A stretch of DNA of 51,565 bases from Clostridia bacterium (GCA_017621525.1 JAGASX010000021.1:1-51565), one strand, 5' to 3'; counted from the first letter of the stretch, positions 43,501 through 50,329 are shown. Numbers and translations: made by a program. The notes: a model not told the origin generated them from the sequence alone.

Positions 43501-44683
43501 GTGCGTTTTCTGTTTTGGTTGAATATACATCTACGCCCAAAAAGTCGCTGTTTGCATAGTAATCATACTTATTCATGAAAAGGCGAAGAGTTTGACCAAT
43601 TTTAACATCGTCAAGTGTTTGAGTTGCCCTTGAAACTGTATAGTTGCCAACATTTGCCTCTTTGATTGCAAAGTTGATGATTGCAACATCATCGGCAACA
43701 GTTTTGCCGGCAATATTTTCAAGCATACGAATATAGTAATCAACCGCTGTGCTTTCTGCGTCTAATGTTTTTTCATAGTCAAGTTGAGCGCGTGCAGTTT
43801 TGTATGTATAGCCGTCAATTTCAACATTTGATGCGCTTTCATTGCCAACGTTGAAACTGATTGTGTATTTGTCTTGGTAAATTGGAGTTAAAGTTGTGGT
43901 GTTTGCACTTTCAAAGAATGTCTTTTTTGTCCTCCAAGTGCTTGCATCTGTTCCGCTTTTATCATCGCTGAACATATATTGGCTTTTTGCTGGAATAAAT
44001 TTGCTTTGAAGTGTGAATGTTTCATTTGTAACAACTTCATCAGTTATCTGTCCGCGAGAGTTGATGATTTGTGTTTCTGTTTTATAAACAGGCACGTCAA
44101 CTGCAACTTTAAGTGAAATTGGTGATTGTTGATTGTCTTGTGATTGAGCATAGATTGTGGATATGCCACCTTTAATCCAGTCGATATACTCGCCGTTTTC
44201 ATCAAGCACATAATCTGTTGAGGTTTCAGTTTCTTTAAGGTCCTCTTTTAAAAGTTCTACTTCAAAAGACTGACCGATTGTTACAACCTGTGGTAATCTT
44301 ATTATGGTATTGGAAATATAGCCCATGGCGTCTGGGGTGTTGTAACTATCTTGTCCTACAAATGAAAGCGTAACCTTATCTTTTGTTACCCTTTCTGTTG
44401 GCGAAGTGATTTTAAGAAGAAATGTTTGTTTCTCTTCCATATTAAGTGGCTCGGTTGCCGACACTTCAAGTTGGCCATTATCAAAAAGGCTTGCGTCATA
44501 TTCAAACGCAATACTTTCTGGCATGATAACCTTTTCTTCAAAGCCCCCTGTAAGGTAAACGCCCAGCACGGTTGCGCCTGAAATAAGCGTAACACCTGCA
44601 AACACGCCCAGTGCAGAAAGCCAGCCATTTAATTTGCTTTTCTTTTCAACTTTTGTTTTTTTGTCTTTTTTTGCTTTTTTCAT
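34595..44683 (-). CDS. Giant exported or membrane-anchored protein
   Basis: About 3362 residues, one uninterrupted frame. The N-terminus is strongly basic (MKKAKKDKKTKVEKKSK), then one hydrophobic segment (about residues 20-47, GWLSALGVFAGVTLISGATVLGVYLTGG), so it is exported, either as signal peptide or as a type II anchor. The rest is beta-strand-rich, Thr/Ser/Asn/Asp/Tyr-rich with few cysteines, like stacked Ig- or cadherin-like modules. Similar strand pairs ending in a Pro/Leu-Ser-Ile turn recur (YYDCHVNVNLIRALAIN near 3028, EFYVVVKILPDYVVAF near 2646, TVKYYFKPSIDIDV near 2498, AIAYSLVVEPSVML near 2121, HEFTLKTSITAV near 2024). It ends LGTLNLSTKRV: no LPXTG, no C-terminal anchor. Start ATG 44683 has GAGGTG 6 bases upstream. 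No catalytic domain recognised. Adhesin or surface-layer role is inference. Confidence 0.85.
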   Translation of the reverse strand: MKKAKKDKKTKVEKKSKLNGWLSALGVFAGVTLISGATVLGVYLTGGFEEKVIMPESIAFEYDASLFDNGQLEVSATEPLNMEEKQTFLLKITSPTERVTKDKVTLSFVGQDSYNTPDAMGYISNTIIRLPQVVTIGQSFEVELLKEDLKETETSTDYVLDENGEYIDWIKGGISTIYAQSQDNQQSPISLKVAVDVPVYKTETQIINSRGQITDEVVTNETFTLQSKFIPAKSQYMFSDDKSGTDASTWRTKKTFFESANTTTLTPIYQDKYTISFNVGNESASNVEIDGYTYKTARAQLDYEKTLDAESTAVDYYIRMLENIAGKTVADDVAIINFAIKEANVGNYTVSRATQTLDDVKIGQTLRLFMNKYDYYANSDFLGVDVYSTKTENAQNGVLLDGMLKNIAIAFEYNGTDATTGANASLAVNGGDYYEVGGLKYYKPISSVANPRYSFWDIETIKAQSLTIKTMLLVDNGDGLVPFEIGDEIVTYPIYLNIVEHTEADLAWADMSDINVMLDYDTDGSIIPQTIDLASLTNVPTTNLYQDVIFFACFGTQDKSAYQTLADSVLGSSGYNYDKSGVYSTENGNFTLFALEGDSLTLYSTGEFTLYYATVATINGQYQYDADGLYQIVLMCEGSVRVSCEKSLNEDSVTSGILNTDNFTPGENGEVSINQGSDLSFSVKFAVSREAVPVFEDEYRRGHMTPSILDNANNDITNLFIIDSENFVVDGESGDGILEYRFKVKSAVQIDSINGVYFGYVALSYDDQEGKTLEWEYSLGAEQNVCVYKPLSISINVSDEGGYEFGNVLAGITPVTVSQTLQADGEFIATIKVMVGGSERQYTSVGLFLEALLGANNSRVIITDQKGRTDTLAGQWSFVVSGGNSSIISISADGKSFTFKNTNEDGDNVALTITSNDKEVSIADKGQSIAFSIISTGVTHIAYADSPYTYDDSLSAKTENIAKASVQKYGAVGGADDYITLSNMVKFYIGGGTQEYTRVSFKFNPQYISESTLSNTQLTDLFGLDGMLTLYGEDGAVIDFNNDYATSNMRSVLLATPIAKLKINKNFALSPTLQFIVSDSISAVNTNLDLSLLANITVSAENYPLAGDVVYAGSEFTITSKVANINQGTDNGTFANSLYVDGTLYYVVYNNDRYVLTDTLPASGAYIATFTQGKIKFVDFWDVETNTFRVYFQPEGANYYALNHGITFTVTRDLNIQSKNGTFYVLSTNISSPLDDYVSVTRKSSGSTIPELSLNYSFNDYLDYDNGKVVKKTGSDFFFGYNIDTLSSVLTITLPASGTVLSQIPVNIKLYQTDDIYREIANAMASKTASDDVASVKAETQIVGDTKYMMVDVSGSASWQLGFLGTYYLKPSQRDFFNINMNDYYEVSGVSDLTINFTSQSKLLAGLNDTNVYMVIKVYASKDSNVLLATVHVPMIVSMIGYESVVYEGEQVELNRKLETALSNPEKLLNEGIYNTITAGKLTQILSTYTYDQTPTAGGLYILEGFMPTVKYYAFDTSVNANYSHLIKETTIQNTYCNLSLNHLAKGDEAVYIAFTYTIEKSDVGIKETFYTLYKVTPDAIVGDAVYAYNGNAEYLESEKNIQGQLALDTLYSEETLNEGYKRFNVNKEIYLAHVGEDVIDEVSITATSQTTIKFTYNNREIIKTYEIGEAVAELGSAEYFDEVLSYRNPVQIMIMAGEAEISYNCEKVFKTLKYQNAIYSVKVGDEDAITDPAVWEEKVSLSFSADYSILYYRPKVENKIEIVVKHSYLGSASIDDLAVVDGEQYYTIILNGSSSNFTVRFDDDGTSTITDEYVVSLNNGDHSSYSMSIFLIENDTAGSSSTGTIVPDLLNIQYIMSQEEKEGGFCYIAEENFDESGAFKGYNRTTGAFTVVLNEYLDADQKVYFALFTEQGGLATLVLDLKANANYALKDEYAKAELAGGTKVPFADIFTINLDGEENTEYTVTATPTAGDIEFVYWTDGQIAVAPLIADKQVTFDFVIEFNGTNAGKVFKFSHEFTLKTSITAVSSYTSTTKVIAGEEHTLELANLYTGTIPDNTTLDIAVESSSPAYNGITKVANDWIIQTKYVSSSVTLTLNVTVSLHFHTGATQSFAIAYSLVVEPSVMLTSNYPIPNDTSLTFEYVEEGANFANILTNFFGHAPIFNDTGDSRLVIKNGTTAGVYDSKVDFTTLAEKPTIVVSNLQNASLAYADGHYLTNSAIASDANITFKRGTYNQNSGLYADAGTDAYVEFTITYQEVSVIYKVYILKNSLTIKRNLVSNFVSSGEVDGETENYETVYIDKTSTADMFAGGRLVYAELADTMANFSNEYYLVFKNGATYYASYPIYLAPNDQGKNLYYDLGYSMTGYEFVGAYLTSNFEDAGLGAQNNSGITINTEIAGADASVEGQLASITNFALNLFENGVVSLANRIQLVYGQLDGKDILVDYNWYADSVNNLNITSSTYTIDTIYGVNPMSSFDRQDGSNNANTTFTVKYYFKPSIDIDVAQKASESINYLQLEVNKENLSMANLFGVHHPTNNKVISPSDFATDTTSLQFEVLDYTSGNGIAIADAYIATSSLAITSFKKTSNGDANNIYLFYAGVENASGNICDYALLALGAKNSGDFVLTKITYTSSGFTKEFYVVVKILPDYVVAFGESVDNATTEDDGSISNINNIRIVADIEPTLVPGEFVFSDFAMTGEGGYLSIKHKNGSSTNVELSAINFATTMEVGYRYEATEYNNETNIEEKIFFAGSANLDETMWSATGTGYKLASKASAVFTGVKQVIFGNQYYMISGVDPYGYVYKLYFILQASDRTPVVEGTISLIEDGYFDIGVQYQQLSIEEDNGAYYINSLPSLPASNDGEVKLINIQGIEAWLFNKDYSAEGECLIKNADGGYSPKDATVVFDDADKDYLLLPKLATISIDTIKFYNPDTGEELETLTKPNAESDFATAESGTAFFHGITNRGVYTKTATDDGGNPIDQTDKLWYVPRLSNTDIFAGTNTADITLVITLKYSTSGMTEYYDCHVNVNLIRALAINQVEATKIAQDAQAIRLTQQFEVPYVKVDGGVQVEGDYVADGKATFINDTIEVLVDENNTATFEMTLSRSGSQISSASVTLQNAGRPYAKTSYISLSQYFGVNVQAGDEVEITYSNNATFFYITTDNAKGTISGTQFTIGAITNDYVYVENQALLGEVGYYNVRKYYIMNCVIDGSVYSYQVSRDYVVTGYYYTMVQEYITEIGFAMNPTGSSVTLANWKGDAFTLRSAEYVNGSVRVANDNLDAGDLMEYSIDNTTGTISGMTIGSATIDNNSGTITLGNNFNENQYIKVVLHMAVSGANRILAKDDDVSYYYLGTLNLSTKRV

Positions 44684-44962
44684 TAAAGACACCTCAACTT
44701 TAAAATAATCTAATCATATTGTAATATTTATTGTAAAAAAAGGCAAACAATTTTTGCGGTTTTTATTATTAAATATTTATTTATTATTTTTAAAAATAAC
44801 ATAAATTATTTACGCGAAAAAATATTAAAATTAAAAATAGGTAAAAAATATTAAAAAAATATTTATTTTATAAATAAAAAACCTTTTTTAATTGATTTTT
44901 AAGGGCTTTTTATTGACTTTTTATTTATTTTTTTATATACTTTTGTTTTAGAGGAGATAATA
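44684..44962. promoter_or_regulatory. AT-rich intergenic region with divergent promoters
   Basis: About 280 bases, almost only A and T in the middle. Minus strand: TTGCCT (44741-44746), 17-bp spacer, TACAAT (44718-44723), serving the giant gene with a leader of about 30 bases. Plus strand: TTGACT (44913-44918), 17-bp spacer, TATACT (44936-44941), serving the ABC-F gene. Between 44760 and 44900 only A/T tracts are seen, no gene or clear RNA structure. Confidence 0.65.
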
Positions 44963-46543
44963 ATGATACAAGCAATAAATATTTCACTTGCATTTGGCGG
45001 ACGAGTGCTTTATAAAGACGTAAACTTAAAATTCACAAAAGGCAATTGTTATGGAATTATTGGCGCAAATGGTGCCGGAAAATCAACCTTTTTAAAAATT
45101 CTTACAGGCGACATAGAGCCTAACACCGGCGAAATTTTCATCACGCCCGGCGAACGCATGAGCGTGCTTGCACAAAACCAAAACGCCTATGACAATGAAA
45201 CAGTTTTAAACACTGTTCTGCTTGGGCACAAACGCCTTATGGAAATTCAAAAAGAAAAAGATGAATTATATATGAAACCAGATTTTTCTGATGAAGACGG
45301 TATTCGCGCAGGCGAACTTGAAACAGAATTTGCAGAACTTGGTGGCTGGGAGGCTGAAAGTGAAGCAAAAAGCCTTTTGCAAAGTATGGGAATTGGCGAA
45401 GAGTTTTTTGAAACGCTTATGAGTGAACTTGACGCCAAACTTAAAGTAAAAATTCTTTTGGCGCAAGCCTTGTTTGGCAATCCTGACATTTTGGTATTGG
45501 ACGAGCCAACAAACAACCTTGACTTTCAAACAGCGCGTTGGCTTGAAGAATATTTGCTTGAATTTGAAAATACGGTGATTATTGTATCACACAACCGCCA
45601 CTTTCTTAACAAAGTTTGTACACATATTTGCGATGTCGATTATGGCAAAATAAATATGTATATTGGTAACTATGACTTTTGGTATGAATCAAGTCAACTT
45701 ATTTTAAGACAGATGAAAGACCAAAACAAAAAAGCAGAACAGCGTGCAAAAGAATTGAAAGAATTTATTGCAAGATTTTCTGCCAATGCATCAAAGTCTA
45801 AACAGGCAACAAGCCGTAAAAGAGAACTTGAAAAACTTACCCTTGAGGATATTAAGCCTTCTTCAAGAAAATACCCTTATATCAACTTTGAATACACCCA
45901 AGAAATTGGCAAAGAAGTTTTAAAAGTTGACCACCTGACAAAGGCAGGAATGTTTAAAAATTTATCTTTCAACATTGAAAAAGGGCAAAAAGTTGCATTT
46001 TTTGCAAAAAATAGCCAAATTTTAACAACTTTGTTTAATATTATTCTTGGAATTGAAAAACCAGACCATGGACAAGTGTTTGTTGGAAAAACAATAAAAA
46101 TGACAAACTTGCCACAAAATAACAATGAATATTTTGAGGGAAACACCAACTCTATTGTGGACTGGCTACGTCAATTCTCTAAAGACCAAAATGAAACTTA
46201 TATTCGCTCTTGGCTGGGCAGAATGTTGTTTACAGGTGAAGAAAACTTAAAACCTGCAAATGTGCTTTCTGGTGGTGAGCGCGTACGTTGTATGCTTGCA
46301 AAAATGATGTTAGAGCAAGGAAACCTTGTTATTCTTGACGAGCCAACCAACCACCTTGACCTTGAATCTATCACCGCCCTTAACAAAGGCATGGTAAACT
46401 TCCGTGGAAACCTGCTTTTTGCAACGCACGACCAAGAAATTATTGAAACGGTTGCTGACAGAATAATTGACATTGTTGATGAAAACAAAATTATAGATTT
46501 CACCGGCACATATCAAGAATATGTTGAAAAATATCATAAATAA
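44963..46543 (+). CDS. ykpA: ABC-F family ATPase, YkpA/YbiT-like
   Basis: 526 residues, two ABC domains without membrane spans; ribosome-associated translation factor group. Domain 1: Walker A GANGAGKST at 34-42, Walker B DILVLDEPTNNLD, but the signature is degraded to MSELDAKLKVKILLAQALFG. The linker contains SRFSANASKSKQATSRKRE-type sequence typical of YbiT/YkpA. Domain 2: the Walker A region reads VAFFAKNSQILTTL (344-357) without a P-loop lysine, while the signature VLSGGERVRCMLAKMML and Walker B LVILDEPTNHLD are intact. Domain 1 Walker A and domain 2 signature form one complete composite site; the other site is doubly degenerate. As I recall, YkpA shares this, so it is a subfamily trait. 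GAGGAG precedes ATG 44963. Confidence 0.9.
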   Translation: MIQAINISLAFGGRVLYKDVNLKFTKGNCYGIIGANGAGKSTFLKILTGDIEPNTGEIFITPGERMSVLAQNQNAYDNETVLNTVLLGHKRLMEIQKEKDELYMKPDFSDEDGIRAGELETEFAELGGWEAESEAKSLLQSMGIGEEFFETLMSELDAKLKVKILLAQALFGNPDILVLDEPTNNLDFQTARWLEEYLLEFENTVIIVSHNRHFLNKVCTHICDVDYGKINMYIGNYDFWYESSQLILRQMKDQNKKAEQRAKELKEFIARFSANASKSKQATSRKRELEKLTLEDIKPSSRKYPYINFEYTQEIGKEVLKVDHLTKAGMFKNLSFNIEKGQKVAFFAKNSQILTTLFNIILGIEKPDHGQVFVGKTIKMTNLPQNNNEYFEGNTNSIVDWLRQFSKDQNETYIRSWLGRMLFTGEENLKPANVLSGGERVRCMLAKMMLEQGNLVILDEPTNHLDLESITALNKGMVNFRGNLLFATHDQEIIETVADRIIDIVDENKIIDFTGTYQEYVEKYHK

Positions 46544-46556
46544 TTAAAAAAAACAC

Positions 46557-46593
46557 AAAAAAAGCATATTTTTTAATAAAATATGCTTTTTTT
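46557..46593. terminator. Bidirectional terminator
   Basis: 16-bp perfect stem: A-run plus GCATATTTT (46557-46572), loop TTAAT, AAAATATGC plus T-run (46578-46593). The minus-strand gene's stop lies at its right edge. Confidence 0.85.
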
Positions 46594-47128
46594 ATGTAAA
46601 AACCAAAGCCAAGTTTGTTACAGAATATATATCACGGGTTTTTAAATACTCTACACAAAGTTTAGAGCCCTTTGGTGAAAAAATCATCTCTCCCCATGGT
46701 GCTTTAAAACAAATGTTTTCCGTTACTGTAACAAACTTTTTCTCTTCCCAAACAGGTTGAAAACTTCCATTACCCAAGTTTTTGTATGTATTTTTAAACT
46801 TTTCTCCCTTAACGATATACTCCTCACCGAGAGGGTTTGTTACAATCATACATTCATCATCAATATCTTTTGGGGTAACTACTTTTTTTGTTTCGCTGAA
46901 ATAATAAACTCTGCCATTTATTACGCACCTTGGGCTTGTGTCAACAGTTTCGCCTAATATTGCCTTTCTTGCTTTTACGCAAACGTTTTTTAAGTCGAAT
47001 ATAACCTTGCCGTCTGTAACTTCATTTAAAAGTTTTTCTAAATTTTCACTGCCTATTAAATCAATTTCTTTAAATTCCACTTCAATATCATCATAATCAC
47101 CCAGCACATAAAATGTTTTTATCTGCAT
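46592..47128 (-). CDS. Hypothetical protein
   Basis: 178 residues, soluble, mixed composition, beginning MQIKTFYVLGDYDDIEVEF. Start ATG 47128 is preferred over the ATG at 47140 because GGGGGAAGAA lies directly before it. The second half contains CMIVTNPLGEEYIVKGEKFKNTY, PVWEEKKFVTVTENICFKAPWGEMIFSPKGSKL and a terminal DIYSVTNLALVFT. The layout suggests two small beta-rich parts; the last resembles conserved hypothetical proteins of gut Firmicutes. No family named. It is divergent from the glyS T-box leader and convergent with the ABC-F gene. Confidence 0.65.
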   Translation of the reverse strand: MQIKTFYVLGDYDDIEVEFKEIDLIGSENLEKLLNEVTDGKVIFDLKNVCVKARKAILGETVDTSPRCVINGRVYYFSETKKVVTPKDIDDECMIVTNPLGEEYIVKGEKFKNTYKNLGNGSFQPVWEEKKFVTVTENICFKAPWGEMIFSPKGSKLCVEYLKTRDIYSVTNLALVFT

Positions 47129-47211
47129 TTCTTCCCCCATTTATGATTTTATTAAATTTTAATAAAAATTTTCCATAAGGTCAATATATTTTTAAATTAA
47201 ATGCAAATTAC

Positions 47212-47240
47212 TTGACAAACACTTTTAATAGGTTTATAAT
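47212..47240 (+). promoter_or_regulatory. Consensus promoter of the glyS T-box leader
   Basis: TTGACA (47212-47217), 17-bp spacer, TATAAT (47235-47240), both perfect. Expected transcription start near 47247. Confidence 0.85.
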
Positions 47241-47246
47241 TTGCTT

Positions 47247-47386
47247 ATAAATGTAGACGGAATTGGCAACTCCCGAGTTTAACGCGGGTCGGCGTAAAGG
47301 CAATAATGAAGGCACTTTTTGTGCGAATTAGGGTGGAACAGCGTTTTATACACGCCCCTATGTCAATTGGCATAGAGGCGTTTTTA
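47247..47386 (+). ncRNA. T-box riboswitch with short 5' domain, glycine-specific
   Basis: The T-box sequence AGGGTGGAACAGCG is at 47330-47343; its TGGA can pair with the tRNA-Gly end TCCA. It is followed by the terminator CGCCCCTATG (47353-47362) / CATAGAGGCG (47371-47380) and a T-run. A Stem III-like hairpin GCAC-TTTTT-GTGC lies just before the T-box. Only about 85 bases separate the expected transcription start from the T-box, so Stem I must be very short: CCCG-AGTTTAACG-CGGG (47273-47289) closed by ATTG / CAAT, with a GGC glycine codon in the 3' side of the internal loop (near 47291). The position of the specifier is inferred. Confidence 0.85.
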
Positions 47387-47431
47387 TTTGTCCTTATGCT
47401 AAAAAAATTTGCTAAAAAAAGGAGAAAATTT

Positions 47432-48808
47432 ATGGAAAACAGCAAAAAAACAATGGAAAAAGTGGTAAATTTGTGTAAATCACGCGGATTTGTATTCCCT
47501 GGAAGTGAAATTTACGGCGGATTTGCCAACACTTGGGATTATGGTCCTATTGGCGTTGAACTTGAAAACAACGTGAAAAAAGCATGGTGGAAAAGATTTG
47601 TGCAAGAAAGTCCAAATACCTATGGAGTTGACGCGTCAATTCTTATGAACCCTCGCGTTTGGGAGGCAAGTGGACACGTTGCAAGTTTTGGCGACCCAAA
47701 AATGGATTGTAAATCATGCAAACAACGTTTTCGTGCAGACAATTTAATTGAGGACCATTCAAAAGGCTCAGTTTGCCCAGACACTATGACAAATGAAGAA
47801 ATGGAGGCGTACATTGCCGAGCATAATGTAAAATGTCCACGTTGCGGAAACTTTAACTGGACACCTATTCGTACCTTTAAACTTATGTTTGAAACAAGCA
47901 GAGGAACAATTGAGGGCGAAAAAGATGTTGTTTATCTTCGTCCAGAAACCTGCCAAGGCGAATATGTAAACTTCCTTAATGTTCAACGCACTGCAAGGGC
48001 AAAACTTCCTTTTGCTATTGCACAAATTGGAAAATCTTTTAGAAATGAAATTACACCTGGAAACTTCCTTTTCCGTACAATTGAATTTGAACAAATGGAA
48101 CTTCAAATGTTCTGCAAAGATGAAACTGCCGTTGATATTTACAATGGATATAAAGAAAAAGCATGGCAATTTGCAAAAGATGTTGGTTTGAATGAAGAGC
48201 GTTTACGTTTCCACGACCATGACAAACTTGCACACTATGCAAAATGTGCGTGCGACATTCAATATAACTTCCCAATCGGCTGGCAGGAACTTAACGGCGT
48301 GCACCACCGCGGAACTTGGGACTGCTCTCGTCATCAAGAATTTAGTGGCAAAAGCATGATTTACACAGACCCTGTAACAAATGAAAAAATTCTTCCAACA
48401 GTTATTGAATATTCAATTGGTGTTGGCCGTCTTACCCTTGCCCTTTTGTGTGAGGCCTACGACGAAGAAGTGCTTGAAAATGGTGAAACTCGCGTAGTTA
48501 TGCACTTCCACCCTGCAATTGCACCTTACAAAGTTGCAATACTTCCACTTCAAAAGAATTTAGGCAACAAGGCAAAAGAAGTGTTTGCATTGTTAAGCAA
48601 AGAATTTATGTGCGATTATGACGAGGCAGGTTCTATTGGTAAAAGATACCGCAGACAAGATGAAATTGGTACACCTTTCTGCGTAACAATTGACTTTGAC
48701 ACACTTGAAAATGGCACAGTAACAATTCGCGACCGCGACAGCATGGAACAAATTAGAATTGAAATTGACAAATTGGTTGAATATATTTCATCAAAAATTA
48801 AATTTTAA
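47432..48808 (+). CDS. glyS: Glycyl-tRNA synthetase, alpha2 (single-chain) type
   Basis: Class II synthetase charging tRNA-Gly, 458 residues. The sequence starts MEKVVNLCKSRGFVFPGSEIYGG after a short lead, and has the zinc-binding cysteines CKSC and CPRCGN, motif 2 at FRNEITPGNFLFRTIEFEQME, YSIGVGRL for motif 3 and a C-terminal anticodon-binding domain (APYKVAILPLQK). This is the archaeal/eukaryal-like form also used by many Gram-positives, not the alpha2beta2 GlyQS. The frame is open from 47306 inside the T-box, but AAAGGAG 7 bases before ATG 47432 decides the start. Expression is controlled by the T-box leader: uncharged tRNA-Gly should favour read-through. Confidence 0.96.
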   Translation: MENSKKTMEKVVNLCKSRGFVFPGSEIYGGFANTWDYGPIGVELENNVKKAWWKRFVQESPNTYGVDASILMNPRVWEASGHVASFGDPKMDCKSCKQRFRADNLIEDHSKGSVCPDTMTNEEMEAYIAEHNVKCPRCGNFNWTPIRTFKLMFETSRGTIEGEKDVVYLRPETCQGEYVNFLNVQRTARAKLPFAIAQIGKSFRNEITPGNFLFRTIEFEQMELQMFCKDETAVDIYNGYKEKAWQFAKDVGLNEERLRFHDHDKLAHYAKCACDIQYNFPIGWQELNGVHHRGTWDCSRHQEFSGKSMIYTDPVTNEKILPTVIEYSIGVGRLTLALLCEAYDEEVLENGETRVVMHFHPAIAPYKVAILPLQKNLGNKAKEVFALLSKEFMCDYDEAGSIGKRYRRQDEIGTPFCVTIDFDTLENGTVTIRDRDSMEQIRIEIDKLVEYISSKIKF

Positions 48809-48820
48809 TTAAAAAAAACA

Positions 48821-48850
48821 AAAAAAATCACAAAATTTTGTGATTTTTTT
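48821..48850. terminator. Bidirectional terminator between glyS and the YugP-like gene
   Basis: A-run plus ATCAC (48821-48831), AAAATTTT, GTGAT plus T-run (48840-48850): a 30-bp perfect palindrome. The minus-strand stop follows directly. Confidence 0.82.
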
Positions 48851-49563
48851 TAATCTCTGCGTGAGGCAAGAAGTAAAAATACAATTCTTAAAAAATATGC
48901 AAGGGTTACGCAAAGTGATGCAACATAGGTAAGGGCTGCAGAGTTTAAAAGGTTTGCTGTTGCGTTTTGTTCTTCCTCTGACGTGTTGCCCATAGCAAAC
49001 AACAACTTTTTCGCGCGGGTTGAAGCGTTGTATTCAACCGGAAGTGTTACAAGGCCGGCAAGCACAGATAGTCCATACAAACCGCACATGATATATATAA
49101 TTAAATTGCCGGCGGTTGAGAAAAATACAAGTTCCAATATCAAACCGATAATAATTATTGGAATAAGCATACCCGACATGAAGTTGCTTACCTTTACCAC
49201 TGTTTGACGCACCTTATATGCGCCATAATTTTCTGCATGTTGCATGGCATGGCCAAATTCATGGGCGACAATAGATTGAGCCGACAGCGATTTTGAATAA
49301 TAATTTTCCTCGCTTATGTTTATACTTCTATCCTTTGGGTTATAGTGGTCTGAAAGTTTGCCTCTGCACATTTTTATTGAAATGTTTATTCTGTTTTCGG
49401 TTGCAAGTTTTTGGGCAAGTTGCGCACCAGTAAGGTCAATGGAAGAGGGCTCTTCCTTATATGCGTCATATGTTTTAGTTACCCTGTTTTGAACAATCAG
49501 CGATGCAATAAATGCAAGCAAAATTGCAACGCCACATATACAATATCCTAAATAATAGTCCAT
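48850..49563 (-). CDS. YugP-like membrane zinc metallopeptidase, copy 1
   Basis: 237 residues. N-terminal membrane span (YCICGVAILLAFIASLIVQ), then a soluble part with the zinc motif VAHEFGHAMQH (HExxH), two central spans (about 135-190), the family block PVEYNASTRAKKLL and C-terminal spans. This is the neutral zinc metallopeptidase family of B. subtilis YugP, function unknown. AAGGGGG precedes ATG 49563. It lies 10 bases after a second, diverged copy and is co-transcribed with it. Confidence 0.88.
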   Translation of the reverse strand: MDYYLGYCICGVAILLAFIASLIVQNRVTKTYDAYKEEPSSIDLTGAQLAQKLATENRINISIKMCRGKLSDHYNPKDRSINISEENYYSKSLSAQSIVAHEFGHAMQHAENYGAYKVRQTVVKVSNFMSGMLIPIIIIGLILELVFFSTAGNLIIYIMCGLYGLSVLAGLVTLPVEYNASTRAKKLLFAMGNTSEEEQNATANLLNSAALTYVASLCVTLAYFLRIVFLLLASRRD

Positions 49564-49573
49564 ATTTGCCCCC

Positions 49574-50281
49574 TTAATTGAAAAGTTTTGTTTTGCGCGA
49601 CATTGTCGTCCAACCCAAGCAAATTTTTAAAAAGTCTGCCCAATAGGTAAGGCGAGCGTCATTTAAAAATGATTTGCATTTTTTTAAGTCATTTTCATCA
49701 AAAAATTCTTTTAAAAACTTAATTGCGTTTTTTGATGCATCTTTTTCTATGGAAATTGTGCGAAGTTTTATAATAAGAGCCAAAATGAAGATAAAAACGC
49801 CAAATGAGGCAACGGCTACGCCCCAATAAAAGAGGTTATGCCCCAAAATCATAAGCACCACACCTGCAATTATGCTTGGCGTAAGCAATGTGCCAACCAA
49901 TCTGCCGATTTTGCGTAATCTATTTAATTTTTTAAGTTTTTTGCCGGTTTTATCTTGAAATGCGTGCCCAATTTCATGAGCAATAATTGTGAATGATGCG
50001 TATGACGGATTTCTTAATGTTTGGGTTGAAAGAAAAAGTTTGCCCTTGGCGTAGCAATCTTTTGCCACTTCTGAAATTTGCACCACCTGTAATTTATTAT
50101 TGAAATACAATTTATTTAAATGAGATATAAAGGCAAGCGGGGTAAGATTGTTGTTTGGGTATTGCTTATTCACCTCTTCATATTTTTCCATAAATCTTTC
50201 GCCAGAAAAGTTTGCCACCGCAAGCAAAAAGCATAATAGTAGCAACACGCAAATTATAACTAAAACAATTCCCCACCACAT
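49574..50281 (-). CDS. YugP-like membrane zinc metallopeptidase, copy 2
   Basis: 235 residues, distant paralogue of the next gene: N-terminal span (IVLVIICVLLLLCFLLAVA), zinc motif IAHEIGHAFQD, two central spans, and the equivalent block TISIEKDASKNAIKFLKEF in place of the Asn-Ala-Ser pattern. Lys-rich linker KTGKKLKKLNRLRKIGR after the active site. Start ATG 50281 lies 9 bases after TAAAAT with no ribosome site, implying a leader of two or three bases. It follows the penicillin-binding protein gene by 48 bases. Confidence 0.82.
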   Translation of the reverse strand: MWWGIVLVIICVLLLLCFLLAVANFSGERFMEKYEEVNKQYPNNNLTPLAFISHLNKLYFNNKLQVVQISEVAKDCYAKGKLFLSTQTLRNPSYASFTIIAHEIGHAFQDKTGKKLKKLNRLRKIGRLVGTLLTPSIIAGVVLMILGHNLFYWGVAVASFGVFIFILALIIKLRTISIEKDASKNAIKFLKEFFDENDLKKCKSFLNDARLTYWADFLKICLGWTTMSRKTKLFN

Positions 50282-50290
50282 AATATAGTT

Positions 50291-50319
50291 ATTTTAACAA
50301 AAAATGTTGAAAAATACAA
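50291..50319 (-). promoter_or_regulatory. Promoter of the YugP pair
   Basis: Minus strand TTGTAT (50314-50319), 17-bp spacer, TAAAAT (50291-50296), then 9 bases to the ATG. Confidence 0.45.
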
Positions 50320-50329
50320 ATAAAATTGG

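Noticed and set aside
45992-46033. Loss of the P-loop in domain 2 of the ABC-F ATPase as a novelty
   Set aside because: As I recall, B. subtilis YkpA has a similarly degenerate second Walker A and first signature, so this is probably a subfamily trait, not a defect.
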